From the NCBI GenBank assembly GCA_945862935.1, contig CAMBBO010000002.1:1-50729 (forward strand): DNA of 50,729 nucleotides, in the 5' to 3' direction. The stretch is from Pseudorhodoplanes sinuspersici (GTDB lineage Bacteria > Pseudomonadota > Alphaproteobacteria > Rhizobiales > Xanthobacteraceae). Below are positions 32,231 through 41,182 of the stretch, piece after piece. Each line of letters begins with the position of its first letter. Positions within the stretch are counted from its first letter, which is position 1. The translations under genes were made by a program, and so were the position numbers. The notes under the pieces are model-generated. The model saw only the letters and a list, made by a program, of their open reading frames with translations. It made no database searches and was not told the DNA's origin.

Positions 32231-33128
32231 CGCCGTCTTTCGCGAGCGCCAGTGCGCGCTGATAAACATCGCGCCGAGGTAAACCCGTTGCTTCGACAAT
32301 TTCGGCGACGGCATCTTTTACCGACTGGCGCTTGAGCGATGCCAGAATGAGCGCGTCGATTTCATCTGCACCCAACAGCGGTTTATTTTCGGGTGGCGCA
32401 ATCACGATAACGAACTCGCCGCGCTTCTCGGAATCGTCGCGCGCATAATGGCGCGCAAGCACATTGAGGGTGTCGCGCCGTACCTCCTCATGCAGCTTGG
32501 TCAATTCACGGCAGATCGCGGCCTCTCTGCTCCCAAGTCCCGCAGCGAGATCAGCGAGGCTGTCGTCGAGGCGCGGGCCGCTCTCGTACAGAACGAGTGT
32601 GGCGGGGATCGCCGCGAGTTCTGTGATGCGCGCTTGCCGCTGTGTGGCTTTGGAGGGCAGAAAGCCCTCGAAGAAAAACCGGTCGGTCGGCAAGCCTGCG
32701 CTTGTCAGTGCCGCAAGGAGTGCCGAAGCGCCGGGAATGGCATGCACAAGGTGCCCGGCATCGCGCGCGGCGACCACGAGCTTGTAGCCGGGATCGGAGA
32801 TCAGCGGAGTTCCCGCATCTGATACAAGTGCAACAGCCCCGCCCGCTTCGAGCCGGGCCAGAATTTTAGGGCGCGCGCTTTCTGCGTTGTGCTCGTGGTA
32901 GGCCGTCAGCGGCGTCGCGATACCATAATGGTCAGTCAGCTTGCGCGTGACACGCGTGTCCTCACAGGCGATGATGTCGGCGGCGGCGAGCGTGGCGAGG
33001 CCCCGCAGGCTGATATCGCTTAGGTTTCCGATCGGCGTGGCCACGAGATAAAGCCCGCCGGGCAAGGCCTGAGCCTCAAGCGTCTGCCCGGCCAGAAAAT
33101 ATCGCCTTCCGGCGTCGTCCTTGGTCAT
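32217..33128 (-). CDS. rsmI: 16S rRNA (cytidine1402-2'-O)-methyltransferase RsmI
   Basis: 303 residues. The tetrapyrrole-methylase fold is marked by [50 protein letters not shown], and [18 protein letters not shown]. It methylates the ribose of C1402 in 16S rRNA together with RsmH's base methylation. It is divergent from the lpoA-like gene across a 113-bp gap. Confidence 0.96.
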   Translation of the reverse strand: MTKDDAGRRYFLAGQTLEAQALPGGLYLVATPIGNLSDISLRGLATLAAADIIACEDTRVTRKLTDHYGIATPLTAYHEHNAESARPKILARLEAGGAVALVSDAGTPLISDPGYKLVVAARDAGHLVHAIPGASALLAALTSAGLPTDRFFFEGFLPSKATQRQARITELAAIPATLVLYESGPRLDDSLADLAAGLGSREAAICRELTKLHEEVRRDTLNVLARHYARDDSEKRGEFVIVIAPPENKPLLGADEIDALILASLKRQSVKDAVAEIVEATGLPRRDVYQRALALAKDGDAAR

Positions 33129-33158
33129 GGCAAAGCCGGATTCCGAGGGCTTTTGGAG

Positions 33159-33168
33159 TGGTTAACCA
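33159..33168. promoter_or_regulatory. Palindrome TGGTTAACCA containing a CtrA half-site
   Basis: A perfect 10-bp palindrome, with TTAACCAT (a CtrA half-site form) at 33162-33169, 30 bp upstream of rsmI and 73 bp upstream of the lpoA-like gene. A role in either promoter is inferred. Confidence 0.35.
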
Positions 33169-33241
33169 TTCAACGACAATATGCCAGATTGCAATCGTTG
33201 GTGGGGCGTTGCGACCTCGTGTGGCGTAGTTGAGGAATTCC

Positions 33242-34447
33242 ATGTCCCAAGTGTTGCGGACATTGCTGTTGAGAACACGGCGCCGCCTGCCTTATGCAGG
33301 CGTGGCGGGCGCTCTTCTCGTGCTCGCCGCCTGCGCGGGCGGCCCCGAAATGTTCAACAACCCGCCCCCTTCCGCGGTGCAGCCGCAGCAGGCTGCCGTC
33401 CCAGGCGCCGGTCAGGTCAAGGTCGCGCTCATTCTTCCGCTGAGTGCGAGCGGAAATGCGGGTCTCGCTGCCCAATCGATGAAGAACGCCGCCGAGATGG
33501 CGCTGGTCGAATTCAATTCGCCGAATGTCCTGCTCGTTGTGAAGGACGACAATGGTACGCCCGCAGGCGCGCAGCAGGCAGCGCAGCAGGCGATCGATGA
33601 AGGCGCGGAAGTCATCCTCGGGCCGCTGTTCGCGCAATCGGTGCAGGCAGCGGCGCAAGTTGCGCGTCCGCGCAACATTCCAATTATCGCATTCTCCACT
33701 GACGCGAGCGTTGCCGCGCGAGGCGTGTTTCTCCTGAGCTTCCTCCCGGAATCCGACGTCAATCGCGTGATCGGATACGCAACTGCGAACGGCAAGCGCT
33801 CGTTCGTCGCGCTGATGCCCGATAATTCCTACGGTTCGGTGGTCGAAGCTGCATTTCAGCAGACGGTTTCGCGCCGTGGCGGACGTGTCGTTGGTCTTGA
33901 GCGCTATCCTTTGCCGCCGGACAAATTGAAACTGCAAGACCCGGCGAAGGTGATCGCGCAGTCTGCCGCTCAGGCCGATGCGTTGTTCATTCCGGATGGC
34001 GCGGATGCTGTGCCGCTAGTGGTGCAGACACTCGGCGCGCAGGGGCTCACCAAGAAGGTGCAACTGGTTGGCACCGGATTGTGGGACGATCCGCGCATCT
34101 TCGCGGAAGCGTCGCTGCAGGGTGCCTGGTATGCAGCGCCGGATTCCGCTGGCTACGCAGCATTCGCTACCCGCTACAAAACGAAATTCGGGCAGGAGCC
34201 GGTGCGCACGGCCACGCTCGCCTACGACGCCTCAGCTCTCATCGCTGCGTTGGTAAAGACGCATGGCGGCGGCAAAATCACCGACGAGTTGCTGACCAAT
34301 ACATCGGGCTTTGCCGGCATCGACGGCATTTTCCGCTTCCGTCAGGACGGCACCAATGAGCGCGGCCTTGCTGTGCTGAAGGTTACGCCGACCGGCGGTC
34401 AGGTGGTCAGTCCTGCGCCGAAATCCTTCGGCGGCTCGGGTACCTAG
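33242..34447 (+). CDS. LpoA-like penicillin-binding protein activator (lipoprotein with periplasmic-binding fold)
   Basis: 401 residues from ATG 33242 (GAGGA just upstream); a TTG at 33230 is rejected. The lipoprotein signal ends LLVLAAC with the lipid Cys at residue 31. A Pro/Gln-rich spacer then leads to a Peripla_BP_6 domain (VKVALILPLSASGNAGLAAQ ... VILGPLFAQSVQAAA ... FVALMPDNSYG). In E. coli LpoA (formerly YraM) activates PBP1A and sits next to yraL (rsmI) and yraN, as here, which supports the call over a nutrient-binding role. Its stop interlocks with hemW's at 34444-34447. Confidence 0.85.
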   Translation: MSQVLRTLLLRTRRRLPYAGVAGALLVLAACAGGPEMFNNPPPSAVQPQQAAVPGAGQVKVALILPLSASGNAGLAAQSMKNAAEMALVEFNSPNVLLVVKDDNGTPAGAQQAAQQAIDEGAEVILGPLFAQSVQAAAQVARPRNIPIIAFSTDASVAARGVFLLSFLPESDVNRVIGYATANGKRSFVALMPDNSYGSVVEAAFQQTVSRRGGRVVGLERYPLPPDKLKLQDPAKVIAQSAAQADALFIPDGADAVPLVVQTLGAQGLTKKVQLVGTGLWDDPRIFAEASLQGAWYAAPDSAGYAAFATRYKTKFGQEPVRTATLAYDASALIAALVKTHGGGKITDELLTNTSGFAGIDGIFRFRQDGTNERGLAVLKVTPTGGQVVSPAPKSFGGSGT

Positions 34448-35598
34448 GCCGCGAGATCCGCGACCACGGCATCAAGCAGCGGGAAGCAAGCCTGCGTGAC
34501 GCGCAGGTTACCATTGGGTGTGGTTTCGACCGCGCCTTCGCCGCGCAGGATGCCGATGCGTTTCGGATCGAGCGGCCGTCCCGCGAGTTTTTCAAAACGC
34601 AGCGGATCAATGCCTTCGGCAAGGCGAAGTCCCATCAGCAAGAATTCATCGGCGCGTTCATCGCCGGTCAGCTTTTCGTCGACCGTCATGCCATGGCCAT
34701 TCGCTTCGACGCGCATCAGCCACGCCTCGGGACGCTTTTCGGTAGCGGTGGCGTAGCGCCTGCCGTCGATTTCGATTCGTCCATGCGCGCCCGGCCCAAT
34801 GCCCGCATATTCGTGCCCGCGCCAATAGACGAGATTATGCCGGCATTCCGCTCCCGGTCGCGCGTGATTGGAAATCTCGTAAGCAGGCAATCCGTGCGCG
34901 GTGCAAATCTCCTGCGTCGCATCGTAAAGATCGCGCGCAAGATCGTCGTCCGGCACCGTGAGTTTCCCCGCTTTGTGCAGGCCAAAGAACGGCGTCTCTG
35001 GCTCGATGGTGAGCTGATAGAGCGACAGATGCTCGGCGGCGTACGAAATCGCGTGCTCAAGCTCGGCTTTCCAGTCGGCAATGGATTGGCGCGGCCGCGC
35101 ATAAATCAGATCGAATGAATAGCGCTCGAAATGCTTGCGCGCGATCGCGACCGCATCGAGCGCCTCCTGCGCGCTATGCAGGCGGCCCAATTCCTTCAAC
35201 GACGCATCGTCGAGCGCCTGCACGCCGAGCGAGACGCGGTTCACACCGGCTGCACGAAATCCCCTGAAGCGTTCGGCCTCGACGCTGGTCGGGTTTGCTT
35301 CGAGCGTCACTTCGACGTTCGGCGCGATGCTCCAGTGTTTCGCCGCCGCATCGAGAATGGCCTGCACGCTCGACGGCTGCATCAGCGACGGCGTGCCTCC
35401 GCCAAAGAACACCGTGGAAACCGTGCGGCCCGGAATGCGCGCGGCAATGGTTTCGATTTCGCGCTCGAATGCGCGCACGAAACGCGCTTCGTCCACCGCA
35501 GCGTGTCGAACATGGCTATTGAAGTCGCAATACGGGCATTTCGACAGGCAGAACGGCCAGTGAATGTAGAGGCCGAACGCGGGCGCATCAGCGGACAA
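34444..35598 (-). CDS. hemW: Radical SAM heme chaperone HemW
   Basis: 384 residues from a TTG start at 35598 that has GGAGG 6 bp upstream, strong support for this non-ATG start. The radical SAM cluster is C17-x3-C21-x2-C24 (FCLSKCPYC). [13 protein letters not shown] carries the HNxxYW motif that separates HemW from the oxygen-independent coproporphyrinogen oxidase HemN. It therefore delivers heme rather than making protoporphyrin. The 5' end overlaps rdgB by 11 bp. Confidence 0.95.
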   Translation of the reverse strand: MSADAPAFGLYIHWPFCLSKCPYCDFNSHVRHAAVDEARFVRAFEREIETIAARIPGRTVSTVFFGGGTPSLMQPSSVQAILDAAAKHWSIAPNVEVTLEANPTSVEAERFRGFRAAGVNRVSLGVQALDDASLKELGRLHSAQEALDAVAIARKHFERYSFDLIYARPRQSIADWKAELEHAISYAAEHLSLYQLTIEPETPFFGLHKAGKLTVPDDDLARDLYDATQEICTAHGLPAYEISNHARPGAECRHNLVYWRGHEYAGIGPGAHGRIEIDGRRYATATEKRPEAWLMRVEANGHGMTVDEKLTGDERADEFLLMGLRLAEGIDPLRFEKLAGRPLDPKRIGILRGEGAVETTPNGNLRVTQACFPLLDAVVADLAA

Positions 35599-36247
35599 GG
35601 CAGGCCTCCGCGAGTTTTACGAAAGCGCGGGCACGATGCGACAGTCCTTTTCCGAGCGGCGGCAGCCCGTGTTTTTCTTCCGGCGGCATTTCGCCGAAGG
35701 TGCGCTCGTGCCCATCCGGCAGGAACATCGGGTCGTAGCCAAACCCTTTCGTGCCGCGCGGCGGCCAGACCAGCGTGCCGTCGATGCGCGCTTCGAATTC
35801 TTCCATGTGGCCGTCCGGCCAGCAGACACACAGCGCCGACACGAAATGCGCCTTGCGTTGTGCAGGCAAAGTTGCGCCGCGCTCCTGCAACAGCTTTTCG
35901 ATCTGCGCCATTGCGCCGTTAAAATCCTTGTCCGGCCCCGCCCAGCGCGCGGAGTAAATTCCCGGGTCACCTCCAAGCGCATCGACGACAAGACCTGAAT
36001 CGTCGGCGAATGAAGTGAGGCCGCTTTTCTGCGCCGCAGCTTGCGCCTTGATGCGTGCATTGGAGCGGAACGTTTCGCCGGTTTCGTCCGGCTCCGGCAA
36101 ATTCAATTCGCCCGCAGACACGGCTTCAATTCCGTAAGGCGCAAGTAGATCGCGCATCTCGCGAAGTTTGCCTGCGTTATGCGTCGCGACGACGATGCGG
36201 CCCGTGATGGCGCGATGCGCCTTCGTTTTGGCCGCGTTTGCGCTCAC
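35588..36247 (-). CDS. rdgB: XTP/dITP pyrophosphatase RdgB (HAM1 family)
   Basis: 219 residues from a GTG at 36247 whose bases overlap the TGA of rph (GTGA), indicating translational coupling; the longer frame upstream is rph in another phase. Motifs: [14 protein letters not shown] (phosphate loop), [14 protein letters not shown] (metal and base recognition), [12 protein letters not shown] and SHRARAF. It removes non-canonical purine NTPs in the cytoplasm. Confidence 0.95.
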   Translation of the reverse strand: MSANAAKTKAHRAITGRIVVATHNAGKLREMRDLLAPYGIEAVSAGELNLPEPDETGETFRSNARIKAQAAAQKSGLTSFADDSGLVVDALGGDPGIYSARWAGPDKDFNGAMAQIEKLLQERGATLPAQRKAHFVSALCVCWPDGHMEEFEARIDGTLVWPPRGTKGFGYDPMFLPDGHERTFGEMPPEEKHGLPPLGKGLSHRARAFVKLAEACLVR

Positions 36248-36957
36248 GCCAGCGCCGCCTTCTGTTTGATGACGAGTTCGCCGACACCTTTGCGCGCGAG
36301 CGCGAGTAGCGAAAGAAGTTGTTCCTCGCTGAACGGCGTTTTTTCGGCGGTACCCTGCACTTCGACGATGTTGCCGGTGCCGGTCATTACGAAATTCGCA
36401 TCGGTGTCGGCGTCCGAATCTTCCGCGTAGTCGAGATCGAGTACCGAGACATTCTTGTGAATGCCGCACGAGATCGCGGCCACATGATCGCGTACGACGT
36501 CGCCTTTCACCATGTCCCGTGCCTTCATCCAGTTCACGCATTCCGACAGCGCAACCCATGCGCCGGTGATGGAAGCCGTGCGCGTGCCGCCATCGGCCTG
36601 CAGCACGTCGCAATCGAGCGTGATCTGGCGTTCGCCCAAAGCCACGAGATCAACCACCGAACGCAGCGAGCGTCCGATCAGGCGCTGGATTTCCACTGTA
36701 CGGCCGGATTGCTTGCCGGATGCCGCCTCGCGGCGTGTGCGTTCGTGCGTGGCGCGCGGCAGCATGCCGTACTCCGCGGTGACCCAGCCGCGTCCACGGC
36801 CCTTGAGCCACGGCGGCAGCTTGTCTTCCAGCGTCGCTGTCACGAGCACATGGGTGTCGCCGAATTTCGCGAGGCAGGAGCCTTCGGCATATTTCACCTG
36901 GCCGCGCGCAAGCGACACGGAGCGCATTTCGTCGGGCTGTCGGCGGCTTGGCCGCAT
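36244..36957 (-). CDS. rph: Ribonuclease PH
   Basis: 237 residues from ATG 36957 (E. coli-type length of 238). [11 protein letters not shown] at the N-terminus, [26 protein letters not shown] with the RNA-binding Arg cluster, [23 protein letters not shown] in the catalytic core, and [19 protein letters not shown] with metal ligands. It trims tRNA 3' ends phosphorolytically. Divergent from hrcA, a pairing standard in Hyphomicrobiales. Confidence 0.97.
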   Translation of the reverse strand: MRPSRRQPDEMRSVSLARGQVKYAEGSCLAKFGDTHVLVTATLEDKLPPWLKGRGRGWVTAEYGMLPRATHERTRREAASGKQSGRTVEIQRLIGRSLRSVVDLVALGERQITLDCDVLQADGGTRTASITGAWVALSECVNWMKARDMVKGDVVRDHVAAISCGIHKNVSVLDLDYAEDSDADTDANFVMTGTGNIVEVQGTAEKTPFSEEQLLSLLALARKGVGELVIKQKAALA

Positions 36958-37108
36958 GGAGAATCCTTGGGCAATATGTGGAGTGGCACAGCTTTTAGGA
37001 GCCACGGCTGCCGCCGACAAGGGCAAATGGCGGTTAACGCGCGGCGGCTCAAGACTTGAACTTGGGGCCTGAAAACGACACCTTCAGCCGTCCTTGGTGG
37101 AGTCAAAC

Positions 37109-38188
37109 TTGTCCCACGACATTCCGATCGGAACAAACCGGGTTGGCCTCGCTCAACTGAGCGACCGCTCGCGCGAGATTTTCCGGCAAATCGTCGAGAG
37201 CTATCTCGCGACCGGCGAACCCGTCGGCTCGCGCAATATCTCGCGCCTGATCGGGATGAGCCTGTCTCCCGCCTCGGTCCGCAATGTCATGTCGGACCTT
37301 GAGGCCCTCGGCCTCGTCTATGCACCGCACACCTCGGCGGGCCGTCTGCCGACCGAATTGGGGCTTCGTTTCTTTGTCGATGCTTTGATGCAGGTCGGCG
37401 ACCTCAACGATCGCGACCGCCGCACGATGGACGCGCAGCTCTCGACCGCCGGCACGACAGTCGAAGGCGTGTTGACCGAGGCGACCGGATTGCTGTCGGG
37501 GCTGACGCGTGCCGCCGGCGTGGTCGTCACCGCAAAGTCTAATTACCGTCTGAAGCACATCGAGTTCGTGCGGCTGGAACCTGAGCGGGCGCTGGTTGTC
37601 ATGGTGTCGGAGGATGGGCAGGTCGAAAACCGCATCCTGCAGGTGCCGGTTGGTCTTCCGACATCGGCGCTGACTGAGGCGACGAATTTCCTCAACTCAC
37701 GCATTCGCGGCAAGACGCTCGCTGACGCCCGCACCGAAATGGAAGCGACACTGGAAACCGGGCGCGCGGAGCTCGATCAGCTCACGCAGAAAATTATTGC
37801 CGCCGGTCTTGCGAGCTGGTCGGGCGGGGCGAAGGACGATCGCAAGCTGATCGTGCGCGGGCAAGCCAATCTGCTCGAAGACCTGCATGCGCTGGAGGAT
37901 CTGGAGCGCGTGCGGCTTCTGTTCGACGATCTGGAAACCCACCGCGATGTAGCGGATCTGCTCGGCCGTGCCGAACTGGCGGAGGGGGTTCGCATCTATA
38001 TCGGCTCTGAGAACAAGCTGTTCTCGATGAGCGGCTCGTCCACGATTGTGGCCCCCTATTCGGACCGGCAAGGCCAGATCGTGGGTGTCATCGGCGTGAT
38101 CGGACCGACGCGCCTGAACTATGCGCGCGTGATACCCATGGTCGATTACACCGCCAAGCTCGTCAGCCGCCTGATCGACGGCTCCTGA
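37109..38188 (+). CDS. hrcA: Heat-inducible transcription repressor HrcA
   Basis: 359 residues from a TTG at 37109, which has GGAG 7 bp upstream; a TTG at 37094 is less well placed. N-terminal winged helix ([40 protein letters not shown]), then GAF-like and dimerisation domains ([40 protein letters not shown]). HrcA binds CIRCE operators to repress chaperone genes with GroEL as co-factor. No CIRCE element was found in this window, so its targets are presumably elsewhere (groESL). Confidence 0.95.
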   Translation: MSHDIPIGTNRVGLAQLSDRSREIFRQIVESYLATGEPVGSRNISRLIGMSLSPASVRNVMSDLEALGLVYAPHTSAGRLPTELGLRFFVDALMQVGDLNDRDRRTMDAQLSTAGTTVEGVLTEATGLLSGLTRAAGVVVTAKSNYRLKHIEFVRLEPERALVVMVSEDGQVENRILQVPVGLPTSALTEATNFLNSRIRGKTLADARTEMEATLETGRAELDQLTQKIIAAGLASWSGGAKDDRKLIVRGQANLLEDLHALEDLERVRLLFDDLETHRDVADLLGRAELAEGVRIYIGSENKLFSMSGSSTIVAPYSDRQGQIVGVIGVIGPTRLNYARVIPMVDYTAKLVSRLIDGS

Positions 38189-38258
38189 TCCAAAGCTTGA
38201 TTTTTTCCTCGCGTGACCTGATATGCGGGCGCAACCACTCGCATGCGGAATTTAGGAC

Positions 38259-38879
38259 ATGACGGATAAAGACGGGCCGAAGGGTCCGGCCGCTCCGGCA
38301 GACGACAACAGCGCGGCCATGCCGGATACGGCGCCTGAAATGGTGCCTGCCGAGCAGGTCACGGCTGCCCTCGAAGCGGCTGCCGATTTCAAGGACAAGC
38401 TGCTGCGCTCGCTGGCCGAGATGGAAAATCTTCGCCGCCGCACCGAGCGCGAGGTCGCCGATGCGCGCGCTTATGGCATCACGGCCTTCGCGCGGGACGT
38501 GCTGGGCGTTGCGGACAACATGCGCCGCGCGCTGGAAGCAGGCGGGGAGGAGCTTCGCGCCTCCGGTGACGCACATGTTATCGCGCTGCTGGACGGCGTC
38601 GAACTGACCGAACGCGAATTGCTCAAGTCGCTCGAGAAGAACGGCATCAAGCGGATCGAACCGCTCGGCGAGAAATTCGATCCGAATATCCATCAGGCGA
38701 TGTACGAGGTGCCCGATCCGTCAGTGCCGGCCGGTACGATCGCGCAGGTGGTGCAGGCCGGTTATCTTATCGGCGAGCGTGTGCTGCGGCCGGCATTGGT
38801 CGCGGTCGCCAAGGGTGGTTCCAAGCCCGCCGCGGAAGCTCCGTCAAATGACAACGCCGAGGCGGACGAAAGCCGCTAG
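38259..38879 (+). CDS. grpE: Nucleotide exchange factor GrpE
   Basis: 206 residues. An acidic/Ala-rich N-terminus leads to the long dimerisation helix ([32 protein letters not shown]) and the C-terminal beta domain ([40 protein letters not shown]). It exchanges ADP on DnaK. 70 bp downstream of hrcA; dnaK itself is 4.3 kb further on. Confidence 0.96.
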   Translation: MTDKDGPKGPAAPADDNSAAMPDTAPEMVPAEQVTAALEAAADFKDKLLRSLAEMENLRRRTEREVADARAYGITAFARDVLGVADNMRRALEAGGEELRASGDAHVIALLDGVELTERELLKSLEKNGIKRIEPLGEKFDPNIHQAMYEVPDPSVPAGTIAQVVQAGYLIGERVLRPALVAVAKGGSKPAAEAPSNDNAEADESR

Positions 38880-38888
38880 TTTTTCGCG

Positions 38889-39839
38889 TCAGCGCGCGCC
38901 CACCGAATCGCGAACCTTACGAAAGCGCGGAAACGCTTCGGCCCATTTTTCCTTTGGTGCGACGCCGACCATCTGGATGATGCCGCCGGAGCCGAACCGG
39001 ACCCATTGAACGATTGAAAATTCGGCGCCGGACAGAGCGTTCTTGGCTTCGACGCGCATTTCGAATCCTTGCTGCCCGCCGAGCCGTATCGGTTCCGCGA
39101 AGGTCACGCGCATATCCTTGAACGTGGACATATTCGCAAGCAGGTCGCGCGAAAAGTTGGCGCGCTCGCGCTCCGGTACCTGCGGCGTTGGAGCGGCGCC
39201 GATGATCATGTGAGAGTCCGAGGCAAATTCACCGGCTTTTTTCGGATCCTCGCCCAAGAGCAGCGATCGGTTCTCGGCGACTTTGAGAATCTGAAAGCCA
39301 CCGAGGTCCTCGACACGGAACGGCAGCAGCGCAAGTTCTTCTTCGACCGGCGTGGCGCGGATCGCGACGGTCGTGAGCGCGGCGCGGACGGCGTCTTCGG
39401 GATAGACATCCTTGGCCGCTTCCGGGACGAGCACGTTCACCGCGACCGCTAGATCCTGAAGCTTCGCGAACAGGAGCCATTTTCTGGCTTTTATTCCCGG
39501 CGCGTCCTCAGTGCCGGTGAACAGCAGGCCTTGGCCGCCCGAGATCGCAAAGTCCTCGCGCTTTTCGACCGTAAGCCCCTGTTTACGAACCGCCTCGATG
39601 GAATCCGCCTTCTCGATTTCGGCGAATGCGCCCGGCGGCACTTCGAACAGGACAATCAACGCCTTGTTGTCGGAATCCTGAAACCCGCGAAACACGGTGC
39701 TCGGCGTGAAGCCCTTGGGTGCCGCAAGGCCGATCCGCGATCCGGCCGGAAACACAACATCGGCGGTGCTGGCGGGGAGGAATGTTGCGCCGAGAATGGC
39801 AAAAGCGGCGAAAAGGCTAATCGGTGACGGATACCGCAT
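38889..39839 (-). CDS. Periplasmic protein of unknown function
   Basis: 316 residues from ATG 39839 (an ATG at 39854 would add five residues). Signal peptide MRYPSPISLFAAFAILGATFLPASTA. The mature part repeats a motif twice: FPAGSRIGLAAPKGFTPST and, in the second half, DLGGFQILKVAENRSLLLG; strands such as QQGFEMRVEAK and SIVQWVRFGSGGIIQMVGV suggest a beta-rich fold like outer-membrane assembly or lipid-binding proteins. No catalytic motif. Convergent with grpE. Confidence 0.75.
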   Translation of the reverse strand: MRYPSPISLFAAFAILGATFLPASTADVVFPAGSRIGLAAPKGFTPSTVFRGFQDSDNKALIVLFEVPPGAFAEIEKADSIEAVRKQGLTVEKREDFAISGGQGLLFTGTEDAPGIKARKWLLFAKLQDLAVAVNVLVPEAAKDVYPEDAVRAALTTVAIRATPVEEELALLPFRVEDLGGFQILKVAENRSLLLGEDPKKAGEFASDSHMIIGAAPTPQVPERERANFSRDLLANMSTFKDMRVTFAEPIRLGGQQGFEMRVEAKNALSGAEFSIVQWVRFGSGGIIQMVGVAPKEKWAEAFPRFRKVRDSVGAR

Positions 39840-39895
39840 CGACACTGTTTCCATAACTTTACCGGCTCTTTACGGCGCTTCTGGCATGAGAAGCT

Positions 39896-41110
39896 ATGCT
39901 TTTCGCGCGTCCGCAGCCCGGTTCTCCAGCCGACGAACTCTACGGCAAAATGACCGTTGCCGCCGTGGTTTTCGCGGCGGTGTTCGAGATCGGCTATTTC
40001 GCCAACACGCATCCGCCCTTCGAAGCGCTGGGCTATCTGATCGGCCGCGATTTCGTCAATTCTTGGATGGGCGCGCGCGCCGTGTGGAGCGGACATATCG
40101 CCGCGTGGTTCGATTTCGAGACCTATAATGCCGCGCTGCGCGCGTTGTTCGGTGCAAATTTCCCCGAGCACAACTGGTCCTATCCGCCGCATCTTCTCCT
40201 GTTCACCTGGCCATTCGCGGCTCTCTCGTACCTGCCCGCTTACGGCGTGTGGTGCGCGATTGGATATGCGGTTTATCTGCTTGTGGTTTTGCGTGGAGAA
40301 AAACGGCCGGGCCGCATCTTGATGCACGCCTTGGCGCCGGCCGCGCTGGTCAACATCTTCGCCGGCCAGAATGGATTGTTCAGCGCCGCGCTGATGATCG
40401 GCGCGTTGAGCCAGATGGATCGCCGTCCGGTTTTTTCGGGGATTTCGTTTGCGCTGCTCACGATGAAGCCGCAACTCGGTCTGCTCGTCCCGCTGATGCT
40501 CGTGCTCACCGCGCGCTGGCGCGTACTCGTCTCGGCGATTTCTGTGACGGTCATGCTGGCCGCCGTTACATCGCTGATGTTCGGCTCGAATGTCTGGATC
40601 GACTACGTCAAAGTTGCGATGCCGATGCAGCAGATCGTGCTGACACATGGCAGCGGAATTTTTCCCGCGATGATGCCGACCGCGTTCATGAATGCGCGCA
40701 TCGCGCAACTGCCGCTCGAATGGTGCTGGGTCGTGCAGGGCATTGTCTCCGCCGCTGCGATTGCCTCGGTCGTCTGGACCTTCTGGAAACGGCGTGACCG
40801 TGATCTTTCGCTCGCGCTGTTTGTCACGGCATCCTTTCTCGTGACGCCTTATGCGTTCAACTACGACATGGTCGTATTCACGTGGATCGTCATGCTCGTC
40901 CGCGATCATGAAAGCTCGACCATGAAGGACCATCGCCTCGCACTCGCGGTCTGGACCTTGCCGGTGTCCACCATCCTGCTTGGCCTCGCGAATATCCCGG
41001 TATCGTCTCTGGTGCTGTTGGCCTTCGCCGCGCGACTTCTGTGGCGGCTCGCCCATGAGGGCGCGACGCAGAAAAATGCCGCACCCGTTGGACTTGCGGC
41101 GGCAGCCTGA
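39896..41110 (+). CDS. Polytopic GT87/DUF2029-like glycosyltransferase
   Basis: 404 residues with roughly ten hydrophobic helices. A region near the N-terminus, RDFVNSWMGARAVWSG, has the acidic position found in the first loop of GT-C enzymes; NWSYPPHLLLFTWPFAALSY and FAGQNGLFSAALMIGALSQ match DUF2029 proteins such as mycobacterial mannosyltransferases. It would use a polyprenyl-phosphate sugar at the periplasmic face. Acceptor unknown. It is co-oriented with the next GT-C-like gene. Confidence 0.82.
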   Translation: MLFARPQPGSPADELYGKMTVAAVVFAAVFEIGYFANTHPPFEALGYLIGRDFVNSWMGARAVWSGHIAAWFDFETYNAALRALFGANFPEHNWSYPPHLLLFTWPFAALSYLPAYGVWCAIGYAVYLLVVLRGEKRPGRILMHALAPAALVNIFAGQNGLFSAALMIGALSQMDRRPVFSGISFALLTMKPQLGLLVPLMLVLTARWRVLVSAISVTVMLAAVTSLMFGSNVWIDYVKVAMPMQQIVLTHGSGIFPAMMPTAFMNARIAQLPLEWCWVVQGIVSAAAIASVVWTFWKRRDRDLSLALFVTASFLVTPYAFNYDMVVFTWIVMLVRDHESSTMKDHRLALAVWTLPVSTILLGLANIPVSSLVLLAFAARLLWRLAHEGATQKNAAPVGLAAAA

Positions 41111-41182
41111 GCGGTCGGGTATCGCTTAAGCAAACCTCAACCCGGCTGGGCCATTGATGGGGCCTCCCTGAGGGCGCGAGCC

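Noticed and set aside
36950-37110. CIRCE operator near hrcA, grpE or dnaK
   Set aside because: No TTAGCACTC-N9-GAGTGCTAA or close variant was found upstream of these genes.
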